A DNA stretch of 64,000 bases from assembly GCF_026212465.1 (NCBI RefSeq), contig NC_080050.1:5178084-5242083 (forward strand), written 5' to 3'. The stretch is from Amaranthus tricolor (taxonomy: Eukaryota > Streptophyta > Magnoliopsida > Caryophyllales > Amaranthaceae). The position numbers were made by a program, and so were the translations under genes. Positions 12,880 to 25,310 of this stretch are shown here, piece by piece. The notes beneath the pieces were generated by a model that saw nothing but the letters and a program-made list of their open reading frames with translations, ran no database searches and had not been told where the DNA came from. Every line of letters begins with the position of its first letter. The stretch's first letter is position 1.

Positions 12880-15800
12880 GCTAGAAATTACGTGTTAAGT
12901 TGCGATTTTAAGAGTTTTTAAGCGTTTTTGCCACTTTTGCGCATAAAGTAGCTCAAACTTGGTTTGTTTTGCACGAAACATGGCACACAACACTATTTGG
13001 TATATATTATTGTGTTGAATGGGTTAGACTTGAAATTTATAGTCATATGCAAGAATTACGTGTTAAGTTGCGATTTTAAGGGTTTGTAAGCGTTTTGGCC
13101 ACTTTTGCGCATAAAGTTAGTTCAAACTTGGTTTGTTTTGCACGAAATTTGGCACAAAACACTATTTTTTATATATTATTGTATTGAAGTGGTTTAGAAT
13201 GAAAATCATAGTCATATGCTAGAAATTACGTGTTAAGTTGCGATTTTAAGAGTTTTTAAGCGTTTTATCCACTTTTGCGCATAAAGTAGCTCAAACTTCG
13301 TTTGTTTTGCACGAAACTTGGCACACAACACTATTTGGGTAAATATTAATGTGTTGAAGTTGTTAGAATTGAAAAGCATAGTCATATGCTAGAAATTATG
13401 TGTGAAGTTGCGATTTTAAAGGTTTTTTTAAGCGTTTTTTCCACTTTTACGCATAAAGTAGCTCAAACTTGGTTTGTTTTGCACGAAACATAGCACACAA
13501 CACTATTGGGTAAATATTATTGCGTTGAAGTGGTTAAAATTGAAAATCATGGTCATATGCTAGAAATTACGTGTTAAGTTGCGATTATAAGGGTTTTTTA
13601 AGCGTTTTTTCAACTTTTGCGCTTAAAGTAGCTCAAACTTGGTTTGTTTTGCACAAAACTTGTCACACAACACTATTTTTAAATATTATTGCGTTTGAAG
13701 TGGTTAAAATTGAAAATCATAGTCATATGCTAGAAATTACGTGTTAAGTTGCGATTATAAGGGTTTTTAAGCGTTTTTTCAACTTTTGCGCTTAAAGTAG
13801 CTCAAACTTGGTTTGTTTTGCACGAAACTTGTCACACAACACTATTTTTTATATATTATTGTATTGAAGTGGTTAGAATTGAAAATCATAGTCATATGTT
13901 AGAAATTACGTGTTAAGTTGCGATTTTAAGAGTTTTTTAAGCGTTTTGGCCACTTTTGCGCATAAAGTAGCTCAAACTTGGTTTGTTTTGCACGAAACTT
14001 GGCACACAACACTATTTGGTATAAATTATTGTGTTGAATGGGTTAGACTTGAAATTCATAGTCATATGCAAAAATTACGTGTTAAGTTGCGATTTTAAGG
14101 GTTTTTAAAACTTTTGGCCACTTTTGCGCATAAAGTAGTTCAAACTTGGTTTGTTTTGCACGAAATTTGGCACAAAACACTATTTTTAATATATTATTGT
14201 ATTGAAGTGGTTAGAAACGAAAATCATAGTCATATGCTAGAAATTACGTGTTAAGATGCAATTTTAAGAGTTTTTAAGCGTTTTTTCCGCTTTTGCGCAT
14301 AAAGTAGCTCAAACTTGGTTTGTTTTGCATGAAACATGGCACACAACACTATTTGGTATATATTATTGTGTTGAAGTTGTTAGAATTGAAAAGCATAGTC
14401 ATATGCTAGAAATTATGTGTGAAGTTGAGATTTTTAAGGTTTTTTTAAGCATTTTTTCCACTTTTGCGCATAAAGTAGCTCAAACTTGGTTTGTTTTGCA
14501 CGAAACATTGCACACATAACTATTTGGTAAATATTATTGCGTTGAAGTGGTTTGAATTGAAAATTAAACTCATATGCTAGAAATTACGTGTTAAGTTGCG
14601 ATTATAAGGGTTTTTAAGCGTTTTTTTCAACTTTTGCGCTTAAATTTGCTCAAACTTGGTTTGTTTTGCACGAAACTTGGCACACAACACTATTTGGTAT
14701 ATATTATTGTGTTGAATGGGTTAGAATTGAAATTAGTCATATGCTAGAAATTACGTGTTAAGTTGCGATTTTAATGGTTTTTAAGCGTTTTTGCCACTTT
14801 TGCGTACAAAGTAGTTCAAACTTGGTTTGTTTTGCACGAAACTTGCCACACAAAACTATTTTTTATATATTATTGTATTGAAGTGGTTAGAATTGAAAAT
14901 CATAGTCATATGCTAGAAATTACGTGTTAAGTTACGATTTTAAGAGTTTTTAAGCGTTTTTGCCACTTTTGCGCATAAAGTAGCTCAAACTTGGTTTGTT
15001 TTGCACGAAACATGGCACACAACACTATTTGGTATATATTATTGTGTTGAATGGGTTAGACTTGAAATTCATAGTCATATGCAAGAATTACGTGTTAAGT
15101 TGCGATTTTAAGGGTTTTTAAGCGTTTTGGCCACTTTTGCGCATAAAGTAGTTCAAACTTGGTTTGTTTTGCACGAAATTTGGCACAAAACACTATTTTT
15201 TATATATTATTGTATTGAAGTGGTTAGAATTGAAAATCATAGTCATATGCTAGAAATTACGTGTTAAGTTGCGATTTTAAGAGTTTTTAAGCGTTTTTGC
15301 CACTTTTGCGCATAAAGTAGCTGAAACTTGGTTTGTTTTGCACGAAACTTGGCACACAACACTATTTGGTATATATTATTGTGTTGAAGTTGTTAGAATT
15401 GAAAAGCATAGTCATGTGCTAGAAATTATGTGTGAAGTTGCGATTTTAAAGGTTTTTTTTAAGCGTTTTTTCAACTTTTACGCATAAAGTAGCTCAAACT
15501 TGGTTTGTTTTGCACGAAACATTGCACACAACACTATTGGGTAAATATTATTGCGTTGAAGTGGTTAAAATTGAAAATCATAGTCATATGCTAGAAATTA
15601 CGTGTTAAGTTGCGACTATAAGGGTTTTTAAGCATTTTTTCAACTTTTGCGCTTAAAGTAGCTCAAACTTGGTTTGTTTTGCACGAAACTTGTCACACAA
15701 CACTATTTTTTATATATTATTGTATTGAAGTGGTTAGAATTGAAAATCATAGTCATATGTTAGAAATTACATGTTAAGTTGCGATTTTAAGAGTTTTTTA

Positions 15801-18800
15801 AGCGTTTTTGCCACTTTTGCGCATAAAGTACCTCAAACTTGGTTTGTTTTGCACGAAACTTGGCACACAACACTATTTGGTATAAATTATTGTGTTGAAT
15901 GGGTTAGACTTGAAATTCATAGTCATATGCAAAAATTACGTGTTAAATTGCGATTTTAAGGGTTTTTTAAAAGTTTTGGCCACTTTTGCGCATAAAGTAG
16001 TTCAAACTTGGTTTGTTTTGCACGAAACTTGCCACACAAAACTATTTTTTATATATTATTGTATTGAAGTGGTTAGAATTGAAAATCATAGTCATATGCT
16101 AGAAATTACGTGTTAAGTTGCGATTTTAAGAGTTTTTAAGCGTTTTTGCCACTTTGCGCATAAAGTAGCTCAAACTTGGTTTGTTTTGCACGAAACATGG
16201 CACACAACACTATTTGGTATATATTATTGTGTTGAATGGGTTAGACTTGAAATTTATAGTCATATGCAAGAATTACGTGTTAAGTTGCGATTTTAAGGGT
16301 TTGTAAGCGTTTTGGCCACTTTTGCGCATAAAGTAGTTCAAACTTGGTTTGTTTTGCACGAAATTTGGCACAAAACACTATTTTTTATATATTATTGTAT
16401 TGAAGTGGTTAGAATTGAAAATCATAGTCATATGCTAGAAATTACGTGTTAAGTTGCGATTTTAAGAGTTTTTAAGCGTTTTTATCCACTTTTGCGCATA
16501 AAGTAGCTCAAACTTCGTTTGTTTTGCACGAAACTTGGCACACAACACTATTTGGTAAATATTAATGTGTTGAAGTTGTTAGAATTGAAAAGCATAGTCA
16601 TATGCTAGAAATTATGTGTGAAGTTGCGATTTTAAAGGTTTTTTTAAGCGTTTTTTTTCCACTTTTACGCATAAAGTAGCTCAAACTTGGTTTGTTTTGC
16701 ACGAAACATAGCACACAACACTATTGGGTAAATATTATTGCGTTGAAGTGGTTAAAATTGAAAATCATGGTCATATGCTAGAAATTACGTGTTAAGTTGC
16801 GATTATAAGGGTTTTTAAGCGTTTTTTTCAACTTTTGCGCTTAAAGTAGCTCAAACTTGGTTTGTTTTGCACAAAACTTGTCACACAACACTATTTTTTA
16901 TATATTATTGCGTTGAAGTGGTTAAAATTGAAAATCATAGTCATATGCTAGAAATTACGCGTTAAGTTGCGATTATAAGGGTTTTTAAGCGTTTTTTCAA
17001 CTTTTGCGCTTAAAGTAGCTCAAACTTGGTTTGTTTTGCACGAAACTTGTCACACAACACTATTTTTTATATATTATTGTATTGAAGTGGTTAGAATTGA
17101 AAATCATAGTCATATGTTAGAAATTACGTGTTAAGTTGCGATTTTAAGAGTTTTTAAGCGTTTTGGCCACTTTTGCGCATAAAGTAGCTCAAACTTGGTT
17201 TGTTTTGCACGAAACTTGGCACACAACACTATTTGGTATAAATTATTGTGTTGAATGGGTTAGACTTGAAATTCATAGTCATATGCAAAAATTACGTGTT
17301 AAGTTGCGATTTTAAGGGGTTTTTAAAAGTTTTGGCCACTTTTGCGCATAAAGTAGTTCAAACTTGGTTTGTTTTGCACGAAATTTGGCACAAAACACTA
17401 TTTTTAATATATTATTGTATTGAAGTGGTTAGAAACGAAAATCATAGTCATATGCTAGAAATTACGTGTTAAGATGCAATTTTAAGAGTTTTTAAGCGTT
17501 TTTTCCGCTTTTGCGCATAAAGTAGCTCAAACTTGGTTTGTTTTGCATGAAACATGGCACACAACACTATTTGGTATATATTATTGTGTTGAAGTTGTTA
17601 GAATTGAAAAGCATAGTCATATGCTAGAAATTATGTGTGAAGTTGAGATTTTAAAGGTTTTTTTAAGCATTTTTTCCACTTTTGCGCATAAAGTAGCTCA
17701 AACTTGGTTTGTTTTGCACGAAACATTGCACACATAACTATTTGGTAAATATTATTGCGTTGAAGTGGTTTGAATTGAAAATTAAACTCATATGCTAGAA
17801 ATTACGTGTTAAGTTGCGATTATAAGGGTTTTTAAGCGTTTTTTCAACTTTTGCGCTTAAATTTGCTCAAACTTGGTTTGTTTTGCACGAAACTTGCACA
17901 CAACACTATTTGGTATATATTATTGTGTTGAATGGGTTAGAATTGAAATTAGTCATATGCTAGAAATTACGTGTTAAGTTGCGATTTTAATGGTTTTTAA
18001 GCGTTTTTGCCACTTTTGCGCACAAAGTAGTTCAAACTTGGTTTGTTTTGCACGAAACTTGCCACACAAAACTATTTTTTATATATTATTGTATTGAAGT
18101 GGTTAGAATTGAAAATCATAGTCATATGCTAGAAATTACGTGTTAAGTTGCGATTTTAAGAGTTTTTAAGCGTTTTTGCCACTTTTGCGCATAAAGTAGC
18201 TCAAACTTGGTTTGTTTTGCACGAAACATGGCACACAACACTATTTGGTATATATTATTGTGTTGAATGGGTTAGACTTGAAATTCATAGTCATATGCAA
18301 GAATTACGTGTTAAGTTGCGATTTTAAGGGTTTTTAAGCGTTTTGGCCACTTTTGCGCATAAAGTAGTTCAAACTTGGTTTGTTTTGCACGAAATTTGGC
18401 ACAAAACACTATTTTTTATATATTATTGTATTGAAGTGGTTAGAATTGAAAATCATAGTCATATGCTAGAAATTACGTGTTAAGTTGCGATTTTAAGAGT
18501 TTTTAAGCGTTTTTGCCACTTTTGCGCATAAAGTAGCTGAAACTTGGTTTGTTTTGCACGAAACTTGGCACACAACACTATTTGGTATATATTATTGTGT
18601 TGAAGTTGTTAGAATTGAAAGCATAGTCATGTGCTAGAAATTATGTGTGAAGTTGCGATTTTAAAGGTTTTTTTAAGCGTTTTTTTCAACTTTTATGCAT
18701 AAAGTAGCTCAAACTTGGTTTGTTTTGCACGAAAACATTGCACACAACACTATTGGGTAAATATTATTGCGTTGAAGTGGTTAAAATTGAAAATCATAGT

Positions 18801-19300
18801 CATATGCTAGAAATTACGTGTTAAGTTGCGATTATAAGGGTTTTTAAGCATTTTTTCAACTTTTGCGCTTAAAGTAGCTCAAACTTGGTTTGTTTTGCAC
18901 GAAAACTTGTCACACAACACTATTTTTTATATATATTGTATTGAAGTGGTTAGAATTGAAAATCATAGTCATATGTTAGAAATTACGTGTTAAGTTGCGA
19001 TTTAAGAGTTTTTAAGCGTTTTTTGCCACTTTTGCGCATAAAGTACCTCAAACTTGGTTTGTTTTGCACGAAACTTGGCACACAACACTATTTGGTATAA
19101 ATTATTGTGTTGAATGGGTTAGACTTGAAATTCATAGTCATATGCAAAAATTACGTGTTAAGTTGCGATTTTAAGGGTTTTTAAAAGTTTGGCCACTTTT
19201 GCGCATAAAGTAGTTCAAACTTGGTTTGTTTTGCACGAACTTTGGCACAAAACACTATTTTTTATATTATTGTATTGAAGTGGTTAGAAACGAAAATCAT
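12880..19300. repeat. Tandem segmental duplication, about 3.2 kb (19 monomers)
   Basis: The region from about 12,880 to 16,090 is repeated from about 16,100 to 19,300 at an offset of about 3,218 bp. Matching private states include 'gacttgaaatttatagtc' (about 13,027 and 16,246), the low-frequency 'tcatatgttagaaattac' (about 13,891 and 17,110), 'gaaacatggcac' preceded by 'tttgcatg' (about 14,327 and 17,545), 'gaaaattaaactcatatg' (about 14,559 and 17,777), and 'gtagctgaaacttgg' (about 15,318 and 18,535). A nested 11-monomer echo of about 1,860 bp is also visible, for example between 13,891 and 15,752, and between 17,545 and 19,404. Confidence 0.82.
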
Positions 19301-20500
19301 AGTCATATGTTAGAAATTACGTGTTTAAGTTGCAATTTTAAGAGTTTTTTAAGCGTTTTTTCCGCTTTTGCGCATAAAGTAGCTCAAACTTGGTTTGTTT
19401 TGCATGACACATGGCACACAACACTATTTGGTATATATTATTGGTGTTGAAGTTGTTAGAATTGAAAAGCATAGTCATATGCTAGAAATTATGTGTGAAG
19501 TTGAGATTTTAAAGGTTTTTTTTAAGCATTTTTTCCACTTTTGCGCATAAAGTAGCTCAAACTTGGTTTGTTTTGCACGAAACATTGCACACAACACTAT
19601 TTGGTAAATATTATTGCGTTGAAGTGGTTAGAATTGAAAATTAAACTCATATGCTAGAAATTACGTGTTAAGTTGCGATTATAAGGGTTTTTAAGCGTTT
19701 TTTCAACTTTTGCGCTTAAATTAGCTCAAACTTGGTTTGTTTGCACGAAACTTGGCACACAACACTATTTGGATATATTATTGTGTTGAATGGGTTAGAA
19801 TTGAAATTAGTCAATTGCTAGAAATTACGTGTTAAGTTGCGATTTTAAGGGTTTTTAAAGCGTTTTTGCCACTTTTGCGCACAAAGTAGTTCAAACTTGG
19901 TTTGGTTTTGCACGAAACTTGCCACACAAAAACTATTTTTTATATATTATTGTATTGAAGTGGTTAGGAATTGAAAATCATAGTCATATGCTAGAAATTA
20001 CGTGTTAAGTTGCGATTTTAAGAGTTTTTAAGCGTTTTTGCCACTTTTGCGCATAAAGTAGCTCAAACTTGGTTTGTTTTGCACGAAACTTGGCACACAA
20101 CACTATTTGGTATATATTATTGTGTTGAAGTCGTTAGAATTGAAAAGCATAGTCATATGCTAGAAATTATGTGTGAAGTTGCGATTTTAAAGGTTTTTTT
20201 TAAGCGTTTTTTCAACTTTTACGCATAAAGTAGCTTAAACTTGGTTTAGTTTTGCACGAAAACATTGCACACAACACTATTGGGTAAATATTATTGCGTT
20301 GAAGTGGTTTAAAATTGAAATCATGAGTCATATGTTAGAAATTACGTGTTAAGTTGCGATTATAAGGGTTTTTAAGCGTTTTTTTTCAACTTTTGCGCTT
20401 AAAGTAGCTCAAACTTGGTTTGTTTTGCACGAAACTTGTCACACAACACTATTTTTTATATATTATTGTATTGAAGTGGTTAGAATTGAAAATCATAGTC

Positions 20501-20600
20501 NNNNNNNNNNNNNNNNNNNNNNNNNNNNNNNNNNNNNNNNNNNNNNNNNNNNNNNNNNNNNNNNNNNNNNNNNNNNNNNNNNNNNNNNNNNNNNNNNNNN
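20501..20600. other. Assembly gap (100 N)
   Basis: Exactly 100 N separate Block I from Block II. The left edge stops after 'aatcatagtc' and the right edge resumes at 'tttgttttgcgcg'. A single continuous monomer would need about 88 bases there (plus any multiple of about 169), so 100 is a placeholder and not a measured size. Any open frame read through this gap is artificial. Confidence 0.98.
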
Positions 20601-21443
20601 TTTGTTTTGCGCGAAACTTGGCACACAATACTATTTGGTATATATTATTGTGTTGAAGTGGTTAGAATTAAAAATCATAATCATATGCTAGAAATTACGT
20701 GTTAAGTTGCGATTTTATGCGTTTTTAAGCGTTTTTGGCCTTTTTCCGCATAAAGTATCTCAAAGTTGGTTTGTTTAGCACGAAATGTGGCACACAACAC
20801 CATTTGGTATATATTATTGTGTTGAATTGGTTAGAATTTAAAATGATAGTCACATGCTAGAAATTACGTGTTAAGTTGCGATTTTATGTGTTTTTTAGCG
20901 TTTTACCGCATTTTGTGCAAAAAATTAGCTCAAACTTGGTTTGTTTTGCGCGAAACTTGGCACACAGTACTATTTGGTATATATTATTGTGTTGAAGTGG
21001 CTAGAATTGAAAATCATAGTCATATGCTAGAAATTACGTGTTAAGTAGCAATTTATGCGTTATTAATTGTTTTTGGTACTTTTGCGCATAAAGTAGCTCA
21101 AACTAGGTTTTTTTTGCATGAAACTTGACACAAAACACTATTTGGTATATATAATTGTGTTGAAGAGGTTATAATCGAAAATCATTTCCATATGCAAGAA
21201 ATTACGTGTTATGTTGCGATTTTATGCGTTTTTAAACCGTTTTTGGCACTTTTGCGCATAAAATAGCTCAAACTTGGTTTGTTTTGCAGGAAACTTGACA
21301 CACATCACTATTTGGTATATTTTATTGTGTTTAAGTGGGTAGAATTGAAATTCTATAGCCATATGCAAGAAATTACGTGTTATGTTGCGATTTTATGCGT
21401 TTTTAACCATTTTTGGCACTTTTAGGCATAAAGTAGCTCAAAC

Positions 21444-21950
21444 TTGGTTTGTTTTGCACGAAACTTGGCACACAACACTATTTGGTATATATTATTGTGT
21501 TGAAGTGGTTAGAATTAAAAATCATAATCATATGCTAGAAATTACGTGTTACGTTGCGATTTTATGCGTTATTAATTGTTTTTGGCACTTTTGCGCATAA
21601 AGTAGCTCAAACTTGGTTTGTTTTGCATGAAACTTAACACAAAACACTATTTGGTATATATTATTGTGTTGAACTGGTTAGAATTGAAATTCATTTCCAT
21701 ATGCAAGAAATTACGTGTTATGTTGCGATTTTATGCGTTTTTAACCGTTTTTGGCACTTTTGCGCATAAAGTAGCTCACACTTGGTTCGTTTTGCACAAA
21801 ACTTGACACACATCACTATTTGGTATATATTATTATGTTGAAGTGGTTAGAATTTAAAATCATAGCCATATGCCAGAAATTACGTGTTATGTTGCGATTT
21901 TATGCGTTTTTAACCGTTTTTGGCACTTTTAGGCATAAAGTAGCTCAAAC
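21444..21950. repeat. Example of the three-monomer derivative unit (507 bp)
   Basis: The monomer at 21,444 begins as type A ('gaattaaaaatcataatc') but ends with the type C segment 'gcgttattaattg'. It is followed by a D-like monomer at 21,613 and an E-like monomer at 21,782, and then a normal A at 21,951. B and C are therefore bypassed. This is what unequal exchange between an A and a C monomer would leave. The same three-monomer arrangement recurs near 29.2, 33.9, 39.8, 43.3, 45.7, 47.1 and 48.4 kb. Confidence 0.8.
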
Positions 21951-24464
21951 TTGGTTTGTTTTGCACGAAACTTGGCACACAACACTATTTGGTATATATT
22001 ATTGTGTTGAAGTGGTTAGAATTAAAAATCATACTCATATGCTAGAAATTACGTGTTAAGTTGCGATTTTATGCGTTTTTAAGCGTTTTTGGCACTTTTG
22101 CGCATAAAGTATCTGAAAGTTGGTTTGTGTTGCACGAAATGTGGCACACAGCACTATTTGGTATATATTATTGTGTTGAATTGGTTAGAATTTAAAATCA
22201 TAGTCACATGCTAGAAATTACGTGTTAAGTTGCGATTTTATGTGTTTTTAAAGCGTTTTAGGGCACTTTGCGCACAAATTAGCTCAAACTTGGTTTTTTT
22301 TTGCGCGAAACTTGGCACACAATAGTATTTGGTATATATTATTGTGTTGAAGTGGCTAGAATTTAAAACAATAGTCATATGCTAGAAATTACGTGTTAAG
22401 TTGCGATTTTATGCGTTATTAATTGTTTTTGGCACTTTTGCGCATAAAGTAGCTCAAACTAGGTTTGTTTTGCATGAAACATGACACAAAACACTATTTG
22501 GTATATATTATTGTGTTGAAGTGGTTAGAATTTAAAATCATTTCCATATGCAAGAAATTACGTGTTATGTTGCGATTTTATGCCTTTTTAACCGTTTTTG
22601 GCACTTTTGCGCATAAAGTAGCTCAAACTTGACACAAGTCACTATTTGGTATATATTATTGTGTTGAAGTGGTTAGAATTGCAAATCATAGCCATATGAA
22701 AGAAATTACGTGTTATGTCGCGATTTTATGCGTTTTTAACTGTTTTTTTGCACTTTTAGGCATAAAGTAACTCAAACTTGGTTTGTTTTGCACGAAACAT
22801 GGCACACAACACTATTTGGTATATATCATTGTGTTGAAGTGGTTAGAATTAAAAATCATAATCATATGCTAGAAATTACGTGTTAAGTTGCGATTTTATG
22901 CGTTTTTAAGCGTTTTTGGCACTTTTGCACATAAAGTACCTCAAAGTTGGTTTGTTTTGCACGAAATGTGGCACACAACACTATGTGGTATATATTACTG
23001 TGTTGAATTGGTTAGAATTTAAAATCATAGTCACATGCTAGAAATTACGTGTTAAGTTGCGATTTTATGTGTTTTTAAGCGTTTTAGGCACTTTGCGCAC
23101 AAATTAGCTCAAACTTGGTTTGTTTTGCGCGAAACTTGGCACACAATACTATTTGGTATATATTATTGTGTTGAAGTGATTAGAATTGAAAATCATAGTT
23201 ATATGCTAGAAATTACGTGTTAAGTTGCGATTTTATGCGTTATTAATTGTACTTGGCACTTTTGCGCATAAAGTAGCTCAAACTTGGTTTGTTTTGCATG
23301 AAACTTAACAAAAAACACTATTTGGTATACATTATTGTGTTCAAGTGGTTAGAATTGAAAATCATATCCATATGCCAGAAATTACGTGTTATGTTGCGAT
23401 TTTATTCGTTTGTAACCGTTTTTGGCACTTTTGCGCAAAAAGTAGCTCAAACTTGGTTTGTTTTGCACGAAACTTGGCACACAACACTATTTGGTATATA
23501 TTATTGTGTTGAAGTGGTTAGAATTAAAAATCATACTCATATGCTAGAAATTACGTGTTAAGTTGCGATTTTATGCGTTTTTAAGCGTTTTTGGCACTTT
23601 TGCGCATAAAGTATCTGAAAGTTGGTTTATTTTGCACGAAATGTGGCACACAGCACTATTTGGTATATATTATTGTGTTGAATTGGTTAGAATTTAAAAT
23701 CATAGTCACATGCTAGAAATTACGTGTTAAGTTGCGATTTTATGTGTTTTTAAGCGTTTTAGGCACTTTGCGCACAAATTAGCTCAAACTTGGTTTGTTT
23801 TGCGCGAAACTTGGCACACAATACTATTTGGTAAATATTACTGTGTTGAATTGGTTAGAATTTAAAATCATAGTCACATGCTAGAAATTACGTGTTAAGT
23901 TGCGATTTTATGTGTTTTTAAGCGTTTTAGGCACTTTGCGCACAAATTAGCTCAAACTTGGTTTGTTTTGCGCGAAACTTGGCACACAATACTATTTGGT
24001 ATATATTATTGTGTTGAAGTGATTAGAATTGAAAATCATAGTTATATGCTAGAAATTACATGTTAAGTTGCGATTTTATGCGTTATTAATTGTATTTGGC
24101 ACTTTTGCGCATAAAGTAGCTCAAACTTGGTTTGTTTTGCATGAAACTTAACACAAAACACTATTTGGTATACATTATTGTGTTCAAGTGGTTAGAATTG
24201 AAAATCATATCCATATGCCAGAAATTACGTGTTATGTTGCGATTTTATTCGTTTGTAACCGTTTTTGGCACTTTTGCGCAAAAAGTAGCTCAAACTTGGT
24301 TTGTTTTGCACGAAACTTGGCACACAACACTATTTGGTATATATTATTGTGTTGAAGTGGTTAGAATTAAAAATCATACTCATATGCTAGAAATTACGTG
24401 TTAAGTTGCGATTTTATGCGTTTTTAAGCGTTTTGGGTACTTTTGCGCATAAAGTATCTGAAAG

Positions 24465-25310
24465 TTGGTTTATTTTGCACGAAATGTGGCACACAGCACT
24501 ATTTGGTATATATTATTGTGTTGAATTGGTTAGAATTTAAAATCATAGTCACATGCTAGAAATTACGTGTTAAGTTGCGATTTTATGTGTTTTTAAGCGT
24601 TTTAGGCACTTTGCGCACAAATTAGCTCAAACTTGGTTTTTTTTTCCGCGAAACTTGGCACACAATACTATTTGGTATATATTATTGTGTTGAAGTGGCT
24701 AGAATTTAAAATAATAGTCATATGCTAGAAATTACGTGTTAAGTTGCGATTTTATGCGTTATTAATTGTTTTTGGCACTTTTGCGCTTAAAGTAGCTCAA
24801 ACTAGGTTTGTTTTGCATGAAACATGACGCAAAACACTATTTGGTATATATTATTGTGTTGAAGTGGTTAGAATTGAAAATCATTTCCATATGCAAGAAA
24901 TTACGTGTTATGTTGCGATTTTATGCGTTTTTAACCGTTTTTGGCACTTTTGCGCATAAAGCAGCTCAAACTTGGTTTGTTTTGCACGAAACTTAACGCA
25001 AGTCACTATTTGGTATATATTATTGTGTTGAAGTGGTTAGAATTGAAAATCATAACCATATGCAAGAAATTACGTGTTATGTCGCGATTTTATGCGTTTT
25101 TTATCCGTTTTTGGCACTTTTAGGCATAAAGTAGCTCAAACTTGGTTTGTTTTGCACGAAACATGGCACACAACACTATTTGGTTTATATCATTGTGTTG
25201 AAGTGGTTAGAATTAAAAATCATAATCATATGCTAGAAATTGCGTGTTAAGTTGCGATTTTATGCGTTTTTAAGCGTTTTTGGCACTTTTGCACATAAAG
25301 TACCTCAAAG
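24465..25310. repeat. Example of the complete five-monomer HOR unit (846 bp)
   Basis: Boundaries were set at each 'ttgg' or 'tagg' monomer start: B 24,465-24,632; C 24,633-24,802; D 24,803-24,971; E 24,972-25,141; A 25,142-25,310. Monomer B ends with the shortened 'aggcactttgcgca' segment. C ends with 'gcgttattaattg', which removes one of the phased T-tracts. D starts with 'tagg'. E ends in 'ttttaggcataaag'. The next B starts at 25,311. Each monomer type differs from the others by clusters of substitutions, whereas copies of the same type elsewhere in the block are nearly identical. That pattern defines an HOR. Confidence 0.88.

Larger units (their letters stand above)
1..20500. repeat. Block I: satellite subfamily with mixed local HORs
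   Basis: About 121 monomers share block-specific states: 'gattttaagagttttt' or 'gattttaagggttttt' where the other blocks have 'gattttatg', and 'gccac' where Block II has 'ggcac'. Recurrent types include one with 'gttgttagaattgaaaagc', one with 'gaaacattgcacac' and 'gcgcttaaagtagc', one with 'gggttagacttgaaattc', and one with 'gaaatttggcacaaaac'. These types recur in partly regular order, giving periods of about 5, 6, 7, 11, 15 and 19-20 monomers in different stretches instead of one uniform HOR. The block ends in mid-monomer at an N gap. No gene is present over the whole stretch. Confidence 0.92.

Noticed and set aside
20420..20691. Open frames running through the N gap
   Set aside because: They include unknown bases, so the frame across the gap is meaningless.
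20880..20895. Yeast-type replication origin core (ARS consensus) in 'ttttatgtgttttt'
   Set aside because: One mismatch to the 11-bp consensus in AT-rich DNA is expected by chance and the host is probably not a yeast.
23425..23445. 12-bp palindrome 'ttttgcgcaaaa' as a hairpin terminator
   Set aside because: It has no loop, no T-run in terminator position and no upstream gene. It is a variant of the common 'ttttgcgcataaag' segment.
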